A stretch of DNA of 64,000 nt, taken from NCBI RefSeq assembly GCF_006443095.1, contig NZ_VFWZ01000003.1:613691-677690 (forward strand), written 5' to 3'. Each line of letters starts with the position of its first letter. The stretch's first letter is position 1. The notes under the pieces are model-generated. The model did not search any database. It saw only the letters and a list, made by a program, of their open reading frames with translations, and was not told where the DNA came from. The translations under genes and the position numbers were made by a program. Origin of the DNA: Aquimarina algicola. Lineage in GTDB: Bacteria > Bacteroidota > Bacteroidia > Flavobacteriales > Flavobacteriaceae. Below, in pieces: positions 45,147-53,964 of the stretch.

Positions 45147-45287
45147 TTAGTTCTTTTGGGTGTCTAAAATAATAACAATCAAATCTTCAGGTACTTTAGA
45201 AATAACCCGTGAATTACCTAGCATAGAAAACAGCAAAAATAAAGTCAATGCTTTAAGTGTATTGAAAGTGTTCTTGATAGTCTTCAT
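45147..45287 (-). CDS. Small exported peptide
   Basis: 46 residues from ATG: a signal-like start (MKTIKNTFNTLKALTLFLLF), cut region SMLGNSRVIS, and a short tail KVPEDLIVIILDTQKN. Too short for usual gene calling, but signal peptide plus compact tail is a known type of small secreted flavobacterial peptide. Function unknown. Confidence 0.45.
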   Translation of the reverse strand: MKTIKNTFNTLKALTLFLLFSMLGNSRVISKVPEDLIVIILDTQKN

Positions 45288-45363
45288 TTTCTAATTTATT
45301 ATTTTAATATAATATAAACTTCTTTGAAACATACGTTTTGCAGTTAACACTAACATTTTTACT

Positions 45364-45513
45364 TTATGAATCGAGACAATGTAAACACCCCTTTGGACCA
45401 ATTGGTTTATCTGTACATTCTTTATTTACTGTTAAACTTATAAAATTAATACCATTGCAAAAAGAAAAATACCTCTTATATCTGGCACTAAATTGCTTTG
45501 ATTTTACAACATA
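45364..45513 (-). pseudogene. Possible 3' remnant with Cys-rich end
   Basis: A start-less open stretch of 49 codons: YVVKSKQFSARYKRYFSFCN, GINFISLTVNKECTDKPIGP, KGCLHCLDS before TAA. It shares the DNA pattern around GCACTAAA with the remnant at 17124, so part may be spacer repeat rather than coding. Low confidence. Confidence 0.3.
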
Positions 45514-45527
45514 CTAGATAGTTCTTT

Positions 45528-46301
45528 TTAATTCATTTCTTTTTCTTTCCATCCCCATCCCCATTTCAATTTAGGTAGTTTGGCAAAATCATCATACATT
45601 TTTTTCACTTCTCTACGTCCACGAATTGCTAAATATTCTAAATTTTTTAATTCGAGTATAGGTGAATAATCTTTATTCACTAAAATCGTAGCTAGCATTC
45701 TATAACACTTTAATTGAGGCATTTTTCTTAAAAAGTCAATACTTTCAATTCGGATATTTCTGGGAGAGGTTCTATCCCCATCAATAAAAAGGCTCTCTAG
45801 CGATGTAAGTTTCGAAAAAGCGTCGTAATCTTGTATTTTTTGAAAGTTTTCAACTTGAAGTCCTTTTAGCTTTTTTAACGCTGTCAAAGGTTCAATACTT
45901 TGTACTGCCGATCCAGAACCGATATCTAAAAATTCTATTTCTGTAAGTTTTCTAATACTTGCCAAGTCTTCATAAGATCCCCATTTAATTTCTAATCTTT
46001 TTAATTCTTTTTGATGACATACTGCATCAAACAATTCTTGGGGCATCCTCGTACCAAAATATAATTCTTCAAAAGTATTAGGATTCTCTCTGAGGAAATT
46101 ACACCATTCGGTCAAAATTCTTTGTTTTTCCTCAGGTTTTTTTCCATTTTTCTCGATCCAATAATCCAGTTGAGTACAATTAATTGATAATTTTCTTTCT
46201 CCATCAAATTCCTTTAATTCAACAACACTTTTAATCTTATTAGATTCATCTGGAAAAAAGTAATTGAATCCATATTGAATTTGTTTTTCTGTTAAGCTCA
46301 T
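45528..46301 (-). CDS. Leucine-rich repeat protein
   Basis: 257 residues, cytosolic. After a ~75-residue N-terminal domain (QIQYGFNYFFPDESNKIKSV, RENPNTFEELYFGTRMPQEL), five or six leucine-rich repeats follow with regular LxxLxxLxI spacing (LKRLEIKWGSYEDLASIRKL, TEIEFLDIGSGSAVQSIEPL, LKGLQVENFQKIQDYDAFSK, LESLFIDGDRT, LEYLAIRGR). A protein-binding surface is expected; no catalytic domain. Confidence 0.8.
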   Translation of the reverse strand: MSLTEKQIQYGFNYFFPDESNKIKSVVELKEFDGERKLSINCTQLDYWIEKNGKKPEEKQRILTEWCNFLRENPNTFEELYFGTRMPQELFDAVCHQKELKRLEIKWGSYEDLASIRKLTEIEFLDIGSGSAVQSIEPLTALKKLKGLQVENFQKIQDYDAFSKLTSLESLFIDGDRTSPRNIRIESIDFLRKMPQLKCYRMLATILVNKDYSPILELKNLEYLAIRGRREVKKMYDDFAKLPKLKWGWGWKEKEMN

Positions 46302-46355
46302 TTTTATATCGTTATGATCACTGCTAACATTGATTGTTAAGCTTTTATACTTCTT

Positions 46356-47228
46356 TTAATCAAAATTAAAGGTTTCTTTGATAACTTTTGAGGATAGTAA
46401 TTTTTTTATGGATTCTAATTTTTCAGGACTTTGTAGAAAAGGGTGTTCTTGATATAATTTTTGATATTCGGAGATGATCTGATCTTTGTAAACATCTATT
46501 TTTTTATCAATTACTTTGTTGATGGTAGTAATGGTATTTTTCTGAAAATGTAGATTGATAGGATCAACGAATCCCATTTTTATAAATCCTGCTGTCTTTC
46601 TTGCACAACGACACGGGTTATTTTTATTTATAAGTCCGCATTTATTATCCATAAAATTATACAACTGCTTTTTTGCTCTGTGCAATTTAATTCTAAAATT
46701 TTCTTTTGAAATTTCCATTATTTCACTACCAATAGTATCAGTAAAATCAAATAATTCTCCGATTATATAGATCATTCGTTGTTCTCTATCAAGGCATAGC
46801 AGCATCCCTTTCATACAACTAATTTTAGCTTCTTTTACTAATAATTTATCTTCTACTTCATAAGAATAATCAGAAAGAGATTCATTAGGTATTTGATCAA
46901 TTCCTTGTCCAAATTGTTCTAATGTTGGCGAATTTGCTTCATATTTACCTCTTTTCATATTAAGAAAATGGTTTTTAACAATTCGGTATACCCAAGTTCT
47001 AAAAGTACTTTTTTGTTTAAATGAACCTAGTTTAGTAACAATTTTAATTAAAACTTCTTGGGTGATATCGGCAGCTTCATCTTTATCCCCAACAAAAGTC
47101 AAAGCAATATTATAGATCCAGTCTTGATGTTTTTTAATAAGACTTTCTAAAGCATTTTTCTCACCTGCTAGAGATAACTCAATTAAAACAGCGTCAGAGC
47201 GTGTATTGTTAAATGATTTTTTCATCAT
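46356..47228 (-). CDS. RNA polymerase sigma-70 family factor (ECF-like) with C-terminal extension
   Basis: 290 residues. Sigma region 2 is clear: HQDWIYNIALTFVGDKDEAA, DITQEVLIKIVTKLGSF and FRTWVYRIVKNHFLN. Region 4 (residues ~135-195) ends KENFRIKLHRAKKQLYNF. An extension of about 95 residues follows with the cysteine cluster GLINKNNPCRCARKTAGFI, as in a subgroup of Bacteroidota sigma factors. No anti-sigma gene is adjacent. Its partner upstream is an NTF2-like protein, 57 bp away with a hairpin in between. Confidence 0.88.
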   Translation of the reverse strand: MMKKSFNNTRSDAVLIELSLAGEKNALESLIKKHQDWIYNIALTFVGDKDEAADITQEVLIKIVTKLGSFKQKSTFRTWVYRIVKNHFLNMKRGKYEANSPTLEQFGQGIDQIPNESLSDYSYEVEDKLLVKEAKISCMKGMLLCLDREQRMIYIIGELFDFTDTIGSEIMEISKENFRIKLHRAKKQLYNFMDNKCGLINKNNPCRCARKTAGFIKMGFVDPINLHFQKNTITTINKVIDKKIDVYKDQIISEYQKLYQEHPFLQSPEKLESIKKLLSSKVIKETFNFD

Positions 47229-47243
47229 ATAGTTTTAAAAGTA

Positions 47244-47271
47244 CCATTTTGCCCGTTTATAGGCAAAATGG
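47244..47271 (-). promoter_or_regulatory. Hairpin between NTF2-like and sigma genes
   Basis: CCATTTTGCC and GGCAAAATGG (10 bp) around an 8-base loop, read on the minus strand just after the NTF2-like stop and 16 bp before the sigma start, followed by CTTTTAAAA. It may be a partial terminator or attenuator that lowers sigma factor expression relative to the first gene. Confidence 0.55.
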
Positions 47272-47284
47272 CATTAGAATGAAA

Positions 47285-47758
47285 TTATTTATTCATCAAG
47301 AATTGACCATGCGGATTGTCTATAACCATTAACCATGTTCCACTCTCTTGTTTTCTTAATACTGCAACAGATAATCCACTTTGTTTAATTTCGGTTCCAT
47401 CGGGGGCTTTTGCTGTCATTTCCCATGGTGCAATATGTGTAGCAATATCGTCAGAAATAAATACTTCATGACCACTATAGGTGAAAACTGGATTTGCCAT
47501 TGACATCCCCGAAAACATTTCTTTTAAAACGGCATGATTTGAAACCGGTGATTCAGGCTCAAAAACTACAGTTGCATTAGGTTCGTAACATGACATTACC
47601 TTTTCAATATCTTTATTTTCAAAAGCTTTTGTCATTTTTTTGATAGTGCTTAATACATTTTGTTGTTCTACTGTCATCTTTTTTGTTTTATTTGTTTGTG
47701 AATACATAGTAATTGAAGTCATACATAATAGTATGATCAGTGATAATTTGGATTGCAT
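47285..47758 (-). CDS. Exported SnoaL/NTF2-like protein
   Basis: 157 residues from the ATG at 47758 (signal LIILLCMTSITMYSQ); an ATG four codons earlier (47770) is equally possible. The NTF2-like fold pattern is visible: KMTKAFENKDIEKVMSCYEP, NATVVFEPESPVSNHAVLKE, MFSGMSMANPVFTYSGHEVF, SGLSVAVLRKQESGTWLMVI and DNPHGQF. These cone-shaped proteins bind small ligands or act as enzymes with few fixed residues. First gene of a two-gene unit with the sigma factor. Confidence 0.83.
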   Translation of the reverse strand: MQSKLSLIILLCMTSITMYSQTNKTKKMTVEQQNVLSTIKKMTKAFENKDIEKVMSCYEPNATVVFEPESPVSNHAVLKEMFSGMSMANPVFTYSGHEVFISDDIATHIAPWEMTAKAPDGTEIKQSGLSVAVLRKQESGTWLMVIDNPHGQFLMNK

Positions 47759-47934
47759 TTTGTAAATCATAAGGCTTCTGTTTACTTAATAGTGTTTGTT
47801 TTATGACTTAGACACAATCAACATATGACCGTTACAGTAGATGCTAATTTATTATTGAGAGATTGTTTTTTATGAAGTCTAATAGTATATATACTTAGCT
47901 ACAGTTCTATATTTAAGTTTTTTTCGTATCAAAT

Positions 47935-48225
47935 CTATCTCCACAGATCGTAAAAATAAACGATTGCTAAAAAAGCTAATGTACATAGTGCAATGAGAAA
48001 AAAATTAGTATTCACTTTTTTAATTTCCTTTTTAGAGCGCATTATCATCCATTCGATAAGCAAATATAAATTCGAGAAAATAAGTAACCCAAGTGCTATG
48101 ATTTCAAAAACAGGAGGAGTCCAGTAAATATTATTTTTGTTTTGATAAATCGCTACAACCAAAAGTATAAAAGGGGATATTAATATTATACCCTTTATTA
48201 TTTGATATACTTTTGATTTTTCCAT
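47935..48225 (-). CDS. Small membrane protein
   Basis: 96 residues, three membrane helices (IIKGIILISPFILLVVAIY, FEIIALGLLIFSNLYLLIEW, FFLIALCTLAFLAIVYFYDL). No family recognised. Confidence 0.7.
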   Translation of the reverse strand: MEKSKVYQIIKGIILISPFILLVVAIYQNKNNIYWTPPVFEIIALGLLIFSNLYLLIEWMIMRSKKEIKKVNTNFFLIALCTLAFLAIVYFYDLWR

Positions 48226-48308
48226 CTGATGTTTTTTCGATTTTGAATACTAAAATCTAAGGCTATAAATTTGCTGCTGTATTAAAGCAACATTATTTAA
48301 TAGTATCA

Positions 48309-48773
48309 TTATTCTTTTTTCACAATTTTTCCATTTCTCCATTCCTCCCACGTTATATAGTTATTCCAAGAAAGTTCAAATTTTGAAAAATAAAAATTCC
48401 AATCTAACCAACCATATTTATTTTCATAGTCAATAAGACCGTTTAAACAATATTTATTTTCATCAACAGATTTATTATCAAGGATTAACCATTCTTTAAA
48501 CAATTTAATATCAAATTCAATTTCTTTAGGTGCAATATTTTCATTTCCAGGAGTTCCTCTAAAATCTATTGTTAGACTTTCATTATTTAGCTCATAAAAA
48601 GTTAATCTACAGTTTCCAAGGACAAGGCCTTCTTCAATATTTTTTTCTGTATAATCTTCTATTTTAGCCCAATCAACCGTTAAAATCAACTTGTCTTCAA
48701 TCCTATCTATTTTTTTAAGAATAGAATCGTGAAGACTTAATCTTTTAATGTTTTCTACTATTCTTTCTTTCAT
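48309..48773 (-). CDS. Hypothetical cytosolic protein, immunity-like fold pattern
   Basis: 154 residues. The opening IKRLSLHDSILKKIDRIEDK with LILTVDWAKIEDY follows the LHDS...L-x-x-D-W pattern seen in several small immunity-type families, and continues LGNCRLTFYELNNESLTIDF, DIKLFKEWLILDN. No signal peptide. I cannot name the family with certainty. Confidence 0.68.
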   Translation of the reverse strand: MKERIVENIKRLSLHDSILKKIDRIEDKLILTVDWAKIEDYTEKNIEEGLVLGNCRLTFYELNNESLTIDFRGTPGNENIAPKEIEFDIKLFKEWLILDNKSVDENKYCLNGLIDYENKYGWLDWNFYFSKFELSWNNYITWEEWRNGKIVKKE

Positions 48774-48878
48774 TCTTAGAGTGCTCTATAATGTAGGCTA
48801 TGGTTAGTATGTGAATTAAAGGTGTTGAATTTTGAGCAAGTATTAGACCCGATAGTCATCACGGTTTCTATTATGATT

Positions 48879-49670
48879 TTAATTTTTATTTTCAGGCAAT
48901 ACCATCGGACTTGGAGTAGGAAAAAAAGTTGGATCAAAACTACTTATTATTTCTATATGTAGTGTTTCTATATTTATGTTTAAGTTATATGTTTTATAAA
49001 GTTCAAAAAAGTATTTAGAATCTATCATATTATGGTCTAGCCTGGTGATCGACAATTTGTATACGATATCATTCTTACTATCTGACTCTATATTAATCTC
49101 GTAGTTTTTAATTAATTTCATTATTCCTTTGGAAGCAAAATTTTGAATTTCTTCTATATCAGTTGCCACCAAAGCATCATTTATTTTTTGCAGAATAAGA
49201 TCATGATTTTTAATAAGAGGATAATTAGGATAATGATCTTGTAAACGATAAAGATTCATTACAAGATCTTCGGGTTTTACTCTTTTGCCAACTTCGAATT
49301 CTATACTTCCATCGGGGTGTCTTATAACCGAGGGGTCTTCCCAATCGACACCTATATTTTGGGTTTTTGGTCCAAAATTACCTTTCTCATATATACCGGG
49401 GTTTATAAAAAAGGTTATTTCATTATAAGAATAATAATCTTTAATATCAGCAATTGTTTTTTTAAGATCCACTCTTGTCAACTGGTCTAAAGGGTATCCG
49501 TTATCTTCTAGTTTTTTAGCAATTTTTAGAATAAACTTTTGTTCCAACGCATTGAAATGAGAAATACTAGGTTCGAGACCTCTTATTATAGTGATTGATT
49601 GCTTTTTATGTTTTGTCATACTCAATAAAAGTGTAGAAATTAAAAGTATTTTTATCAATCTGAATGTCAT
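48879..49670 (-). CDS. Hypothetical protein with N-terminal signal or anchor
   Basis: 263 residues. A hydrophobic start (LIKILLISTLLLSMT) then a soluble alpha/beta region: ALEQKFILKIAKKLEDNGYP, SYNEITFFINPGIYEKGNFG, IGVDWEDPSVIRHPDGSIEF, VGKRVKPEDLVMNLYRLQDH, and a final beta part (YKLSITRLDHNMIDSKYFFE, IEIISSFDPTFFPTPSP). No family recognised. Confidence 0.68.
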   Translation of the reverse strand: MTFRLIKILLISTLLLSMTKHKKQSITIIRGLEPSISHFNALEQKFILKIAKKLEDNGYPLDQLTRVDLKKTIADIKDYYSYNEITFFINPGIYEKGNFGPKTQNIGVDWEDPSVIRHPDGSIEFEVGKRVKPEDLVMNLYRLQDHYPNYPLIKNHDLILQKINDALVATDIEEIQNFASKGIMKLIKNYEINIESDSKNDIVYKLSITRLDHNMIDSKYFFELYKTYNLNINIETLHIEIISSFDPTFFPTPSPMVLPENKN

Positions 49671-49858
49671 ATCTGTTTTAATAACAAGAAGTATTAATAT
49701 GTAATGTTTCTTAATGAATCACAATATTTAGTGTGATACTAGCAGAAATACATTTGCTTTTGTACAACAATATACTTAATTAAACGCAAAAAACGATTTG
49801 GATAGAAATCCAGACCGTTATTGCTTTTATACCTTAATATATTTTTTTCTTTTCAACT

Positions 49859-50353
49859 TCAATTTGGAGAATGTAACCCCATTCTATTCCCTTCTGTATC
49901 AAGAAACATTGCAAAATATCCACTTTCGTCTGCATGAGGTGTTTTGGGAACTAAAATTTTACCTCCATTTTTCTCGACTTTATCAAGAATTACCTGAAGA
50001 TCATTTCCTCCATTGAGATATAGGGTTACTCCTTTTGCAGAAGGTTCGTATCCTTCTCCTTGAACTATGACCCCAGTAACCATTTGTTCTTCGTATGGAA
50101 ATATCCCCATTTGCATTCCGGAGATATCCATTTTCTCGATGTTGATCCCCAGAATTTCTTGATAAAAATTGACTGCTCTTGAAATTTCTGTGGCCGGAAT
50201 TTCAAAAATAGAAATAAAGCTATTCATATCGTTTGTGGTTTGCTGTGCTATCAAATCAGTCTTTTGTATTTCTGAATTAGGTTTGCTTTGGCTATTACAA
50301 GTAATAAAGCCAAAAGCAAATAGTATAGAAATATTTAATAGTATTCTTTTCAT
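49859..50353 (-). CDS. VOC-family (glyoxalase-like) lipoprotein
   Basis: 164 residues, lipobox FGFITCNS (Cys near residue 19). A single VOC domain of four beta-alpha-beta units follows: FISIFEIPATEISRAVNFYQ, EILGINIEKMDISGMQMGIF, LYLNGGNDLQVILDKVEKNG and GYFAMFLDTEGNRMGLHS, with a metal-type Glu in DTEGNR. Cytosolic VOC proteins are common; the lipoprotein signal is unusual and predicts a periplasmic location. Confidence 0.88.
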   Translation of the reverse strand: MKRILLNISILFAFGFITCNSQSKPNSEIQKTDLIAQQTTNDMNSFISIFEIPATEISRAVNFYQEILGINIEKMDISGMQMGIFPYEEQMVTGVIVQGEGYEPSAKGVTLYLNGGNDLQVILDKVEKNGGKILVPKTPHADESGYFAMFLDTEGNRMGLHSPN

Positions 50354-50429
50354 CCTTTTTGATCAATTTATAGTACAAAGTTATTTTCTACACGAGAATG
50401 GAAATTGTAAAAATGCGACACTTCTGATC

Positions 50430-51245
50430 TTATTTGTAAAAAAGAGAAGAAAGTGCCATGTTTTCATTACCTAAAAACTCCTTTGGATTTGTTCCTGTAA
50501 ACTCCTTAAAATCTTTAATAAAATGGGCCTGATCGTAGTACTTACTTTCATAAGCGATATGGGTCAGGCTCTCTTCATCCTTATTGAGTAACATTTTTAA
50601 TGCAGTTTGCAATCGAATTACTTTGCCTAACTGTTTTGGGCTAATCCCAATTTGCTTCATAAATTTTCTTTCAAGTTGCCTTCTTTTCGATGGATCATTT
50701 TTGAGAATAGTACGTATAGATGTATTTCCCTTTGTTGATATAAGGGTATCTATAGTTGTTCTTACAATATTGTCTATTGTTGATGTATCATTAAGCTTGT
50801 CTATGAGAAAAATTTCTATGATTTCTATTCGTTCTTTAACATCTTTTGCCTTAATTATTTTTTGTTCCAGGTCTTTGGCGATTTGCTCCTCAAATAATAA
50901 TGCTATTGGTGTTTCTTTATTGGCTAAATTCTTAATGGGTTCAGTGACAAAATTAGAAAAACCATAAGGATAAAAACGAACAGCAAATGTATTGACATAT
51001 CCGGTAGGTTCTATATAAAAAGGTTCAATAGTTTGTCCAAGTACCATTGCACGAGGTTGTAAAATAAATGTATCTCCGATAGTATACCGCTTTATATCAT
51101 CTCCAAGAATAAAAGCCATTTCTATACAGCCATCAGGTACAATGCGTTGTCTTTGCGGATCATTATCGGCAGGAATTTCTAAAGTCCAATAACAGCTAAT
51201 AAGCGATGCTAAATCCGGATGGGGTTGAAATGTCTGATAATCCAT
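50430..51245 (-). CDS. AraC-family regulator with DUF6597-type N terminus
   Basis: 271 residues. The N-terminal half is a DUF6597-like sensor (HPDLASLISCYWTLEIPADN, DPQRQRIVPDGCIEMAFILG). The C-terminal helix-turn-helix pair reads ERKFMKQIGISPKQLGKVIR and LTHIAYESKYYDQAHFIKDF, ending FTGTNPKEFL. It is divergent from the plus-strand operon at 51523 (278 bp apart) and 77 bp upstream of the VOC lipoprotein, which is the more likely target. Confidence 0.9.
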   Translation of the reverse strand: MDYQTFQPHPDLASLISCYWTLEIPADNDPQRQRIVPDGCIEMAFILGDDIKRYTIGDTFILQPRAMVLGQTIEPFYIEPTGYVNTFAVRFYPYGFSNFVTEPIKNLANKETPIALLFEEQIAKDLEQKIIKAKDVKERIEIIEIFLIDKLNDTSTIDNIVRTTIDTLISTKGNTSIRTILKNDPSKRRQLERKFMKQIGISPKQLGKVIRLQTALKMLLNKDEESLTHIAYESKYYDQAHFIKDFKEFTGTNPKEFLGNENMALSSLFYK

Positions 51246-51522
51246 TAATTGTTTGTTTTTACCTTAAGTAAGGTACAACATTCTCCTGTATGTGCAATAT
51301 TGGGATTAGAGAACTTCACAAAAAATCAGTTTTAGGCTAAGAATTCGAATTTAAAACAAAAAAAAACACTATATCAACAACTTACAAACCTCTTGACTCT
51401 CTATTAGTCAGATATTCTTCAAAACAACAGGTGATAAAATTCACTGAATTCAGGGGTGTGTGAGCATAAGAATTATGACACTTTTGTAACAGATATTAAT
51501 AAATCATAAACTAAATAGCAAA

Positions 51523-52452
51523 ATGGGATTATTTGACAGTTTAAAAAACAAAGCAAAAGAAATAGCGAAGTCAGTAGAAGACACTAGTAATCAAGAAGAA
51601 GAAACGGTAAATAATGAAGAGGTTGAAGAAGTTGATCACGTTTATGAATATTCAGATAAAATAGTACAAGGAGTACATTATCCTAATGGGTGGGAATCAT
51701 TAGAAGAAATTGAGATTCTTCAAAAATTAGATGATGTATTTGAAGAATTTAAAGAGATTGATGGCGATGACGATGCTGAAGATGCACTTTTCGAAAAATA
51801 CGGATTTAAGGATGCTGGGCATTACGAAGATTTTAAAAATGCAATCCGCATGGAACGCGCTGAACAAGAAGGCGTTTCTTTTACTCAGGCAACTATAAAT
51901 CAACATCAAGAACAGCAAACAGCTTCGCTAGAAGCAGCTAAAAATTCTGATCGCGAAGATTTACAGCCTGTCGATGGTGTATCCTTAGAAACTTGGGCAA
52001 AAGCTATGGTAAGTGTTGCTAATTCTGGGGGAGATGTATCGGGAGCATTACAAATCTCAGGAAAAGATCAAGCAGGCTGGGACAAAGTTACCGAGGAGTG
52101 GAATACACGAATGGCAAATGATACTTCTATGGTTATTATGCAAGTGTATAGCGCTGCTTTTACAGCAAAAGCGACAGAAGATAAAGAAGAAATTACAGTA
52201 GAATCCTTCCCTTTTGAAAAATATATTGAAGTCAGAACAGCTCAATCGATATTGACACAACAAGGAAAAGACCCTCAAGAAGTACTAGAGATGTTTGGGA
52301 TGACTGTGATGGATTGGTCTAATGTAGGTGCCTTTTGGTCAAAAGAATTTCACTCCAATGTAGAAAAATATCATCCTTTGGATACTGAATATACCAAGAA
52401 ATATGAAGAAAAATACAAATTAGGGGATAGTCATGATGATATTGACTTTTAA
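51523..52452 (+). CDS. DUF6620-like helical protein, first gene of the SPFH/zinc-ribbon operon
   Basis: 309 residues. A possible amphipathic start (MGLFDSLKNKAKEIAKSV) precedes a very acidic region (residues ~18-80). From ~145 comes the conserved core REDLQPVDGVSLETWAKAMV, GWDKVTEEWNTRMANDTSM, FEKYIEVRTAQSILTQQGKD, GMTVMDWSNVGAFWSKEF: a helical domain with repeated W...W..RM..D patterns, shared with the protein at 55027. I tentatively link it to DUF6620. No signal peptide. First of five same-strand genes ending at 55701. Confidence 0.75.
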   Translation: MGLFDSLKNKAKEIAKSVEDTSNQEEETVNNEEVEEVDHVYEYSDKIVQGVHYPNGWESLEEIEILQKLDDVFEEFKEIDGDDDAEDALFEKYGFKDAGHYEDFKNAIRMERAEQEGVSFTQATINQHQEQQTASLEAAKNSDREDLQPVDGVSLETWAKAMVSVANSGGDVSGALQISGKDQAGWDKVTEEWNTRMANDTSMVIMQVYSAAFTAKATEDKEEITVESFPFEKYIEVRTAQSILTQQGKDPQEVLEMFGMTVMDWSNVGAFWSKEFHSNVEKYHPLDTEYTKKYEEKYKLGDSHDDIDF

Positions 52453-52523
52453 TAAGAACGAAAATACATTCATTATTTCAGTTAGATAAAAACTTTAATT
52501 GGAATTAAAAACAATACTGCTCT

Positions 52524-53120
52524 ATGTTTTGGAATACCCCAGAAGAAGATAATGATCATTATGAAAGCTATAAACAAAAGGTCATACAATTAAAAACAAA
52601 GTTTCATGAAGAGATCGATTATATTCGATCTGTTGCACAAACTACTGTAGCAAACTGGCATGAATACTTAAAAACAGTAGAAGTTACTCCTGTTGGGGAA
52701 ACACAAAGAAAGCAAGCACAAGATACAGGTTTACCCGTACCAAAAATTGCTTTCCCATCAGAATATAGAGCAGTCTTAGTTATTTTGGATATCAAAATGC
52801 AACATCTGGTAGATGATTTAGCAAACGAAATGAGAAAAGCCAATGCTAATAAAACATTGGATCTTCTTGAAGAGTTTGTGAGCGAATATCTTGATAGAAT
52901 GATAGTAGATGAGCTGAAGCGTTACCTCGATGCAAGTAAACCCAAAATATCAGTTTCAGACATTTTTGCAAATGCATCTACAAGTCTCAACAAATATTCA
53001 ACTAAAGAAGTAGGGGATAAATCATATAGTATCAAGTGTTCTTCTTGTGGTGCGGCACGACTAGAAGAAGATCAATATGATGAATGTTTCTATTGTGGAA
53101 CACCATTATTTTCAAATTAA
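52524..53120 (+). CDS. Coiled-coil protein with C-terminal zinc ribbon
   Basis: 198 residues, cytosolic. Helical and coiled-coil for most of its length (YESYKQKVIQLKTKFHEEID, FVSEYLDRMIVDELKRYL), then a zinc ribbon with two CxxC knuckles (CSSCGAARLEEDQYDECFYC). It resembles the YdjG/YdjH type of zinc-ribbon proteins next to SPFH genes in Firmicutes and other bacteria, by layout rather than by clear sequence. The stop is 6 bp before the next start. Confidence 0.72.
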   Translation: MFWNTPEEDNDHYESYKQKVIQLKTKFHEEIDYIRSVAQTTVANWHEYLKTVEVTPVGETQRKQAQDTGLPVPKIAFPSEYRAVLVILDIKMQHLVDDLANEMRKANANKTLDLLEEFVSEYLDRMIVDELKRYLDASKPKISVSDIFANASTSLNKYSTKEVGDKSYSIKCSSCGAARLEEDQYDECFYCGTPLFSN

Positions 53121-53126
53121 AACATC

Positions 53127-53939
53127 ATGATAACAACCAAAGAAGAACTCATTGTAAGATGGGATACCTTTTTAAACAAAATAGAACAACGGTTTGATGA
53201 TATCTTAGAACAAGCCCAACAAGGGACTACACATCTGGTTTCTCAAATAGAATACGACTCAGGCAGTATAGGTAGTGCCTGGTCAGGAATTAAAGGGCAG
53301 TTATATGAACTTAGAGAAAAAGCCGATCATACCTGGGAAAATAAAATGGATGGTTTATTCGGCGATCGAGATGATGTGACTTCCAAAGAACGCATTGAAC
53401 AATTCAATAAATATGAAGATCTAAGCCACCGAATGGAAAACCGCTATAATGAAGCGCAAGTGAAAGCCATGGCAGATGCAGGAAGAAAAATTTATGATAA
53501 TGTGATGCAACATATCAATACAAATAAAATTCATAACTGTAAGCAATGTGGGGATCAAATGGATATTGTAGTATACTCTTTTATGGCAAAAAACATTAAA
53601 TGTCACTCTTGCGGTACTGTTAATTCATATGAACCAGATCCTAGAATTCAGGCATTAGAACATTACACTATAGGAGCATTGGCAGACGAACATGTGATTG
53701 ATTTAGTAATCAAAGAGGCCAATTTAGAGCATGACATCCATAGATTACATGATCTACGAAATGAAATTGGGACAGAAGAAAAGAAGAATGATCTTAGAAA
53801 AATACTGGTCACTACCCGACAAGAAAGAATTCGACAATATTATGAGTTTATGGAGACAAACGTACCTGACAAGGCGTCTTATTATGCCAGGCAAAAAGAA
53901 GAACGTTTGAAGTGGGCAGAAAATACAAAACACAACTAA
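53127..53939 (+). CDS. Coiled-coil protein with internal zinc ribbon
   Basis: 270 residues. A helical first half (VRWDTFLNKIEQRFDDILEQ, WSGIKGQLYELREKADHTWE), then a zinc ribbon with C-x2-C and C-x2-C separated by 17 residues (CKQCGDQMDI and IKCHSCGTVNSYEPDP), then a helical tail with LADEHVIDLVIKEANLEHDI. Same architecture class as its upstream neighbour but with extra C-terminal helices. It likely pairs with it and with the SPFH protein 25 bp downstream. Confidence 0.72.
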   Translation: MITTKEELIVRWDTFLNKIEQRFDDILEQAQQGTTHLVSQIEYDSGSIGSAWSGIKGQLYELREKADHTWENKMDGLFGDRDDVTSKERIEQFNKYEDLSHRMENRYNEAQVKAMADAGRKIYDNVMQHINTNKIHNCKQCGDQMDIVVYSFMAKNIKCHSCGTVNSYEPDPRIQALEHYTIGALADEHVIDLVIKEANLEHDIHRLHDLRNEIGTEEKKNDLRKILVTTRQERIRQYYEFMETNVPDKASYYARQKEERLKWAENTKHN

Positions 53940-53964
53940 AAAAATAAACTAAAGAAAATACATT

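Noticed and set aside
13804..50353. True integron
   Set aside because: No integrase gene and no clean RYYYAAC/GTTRRRY core pair could be confirmed by eye; kept only as a hypothesis.
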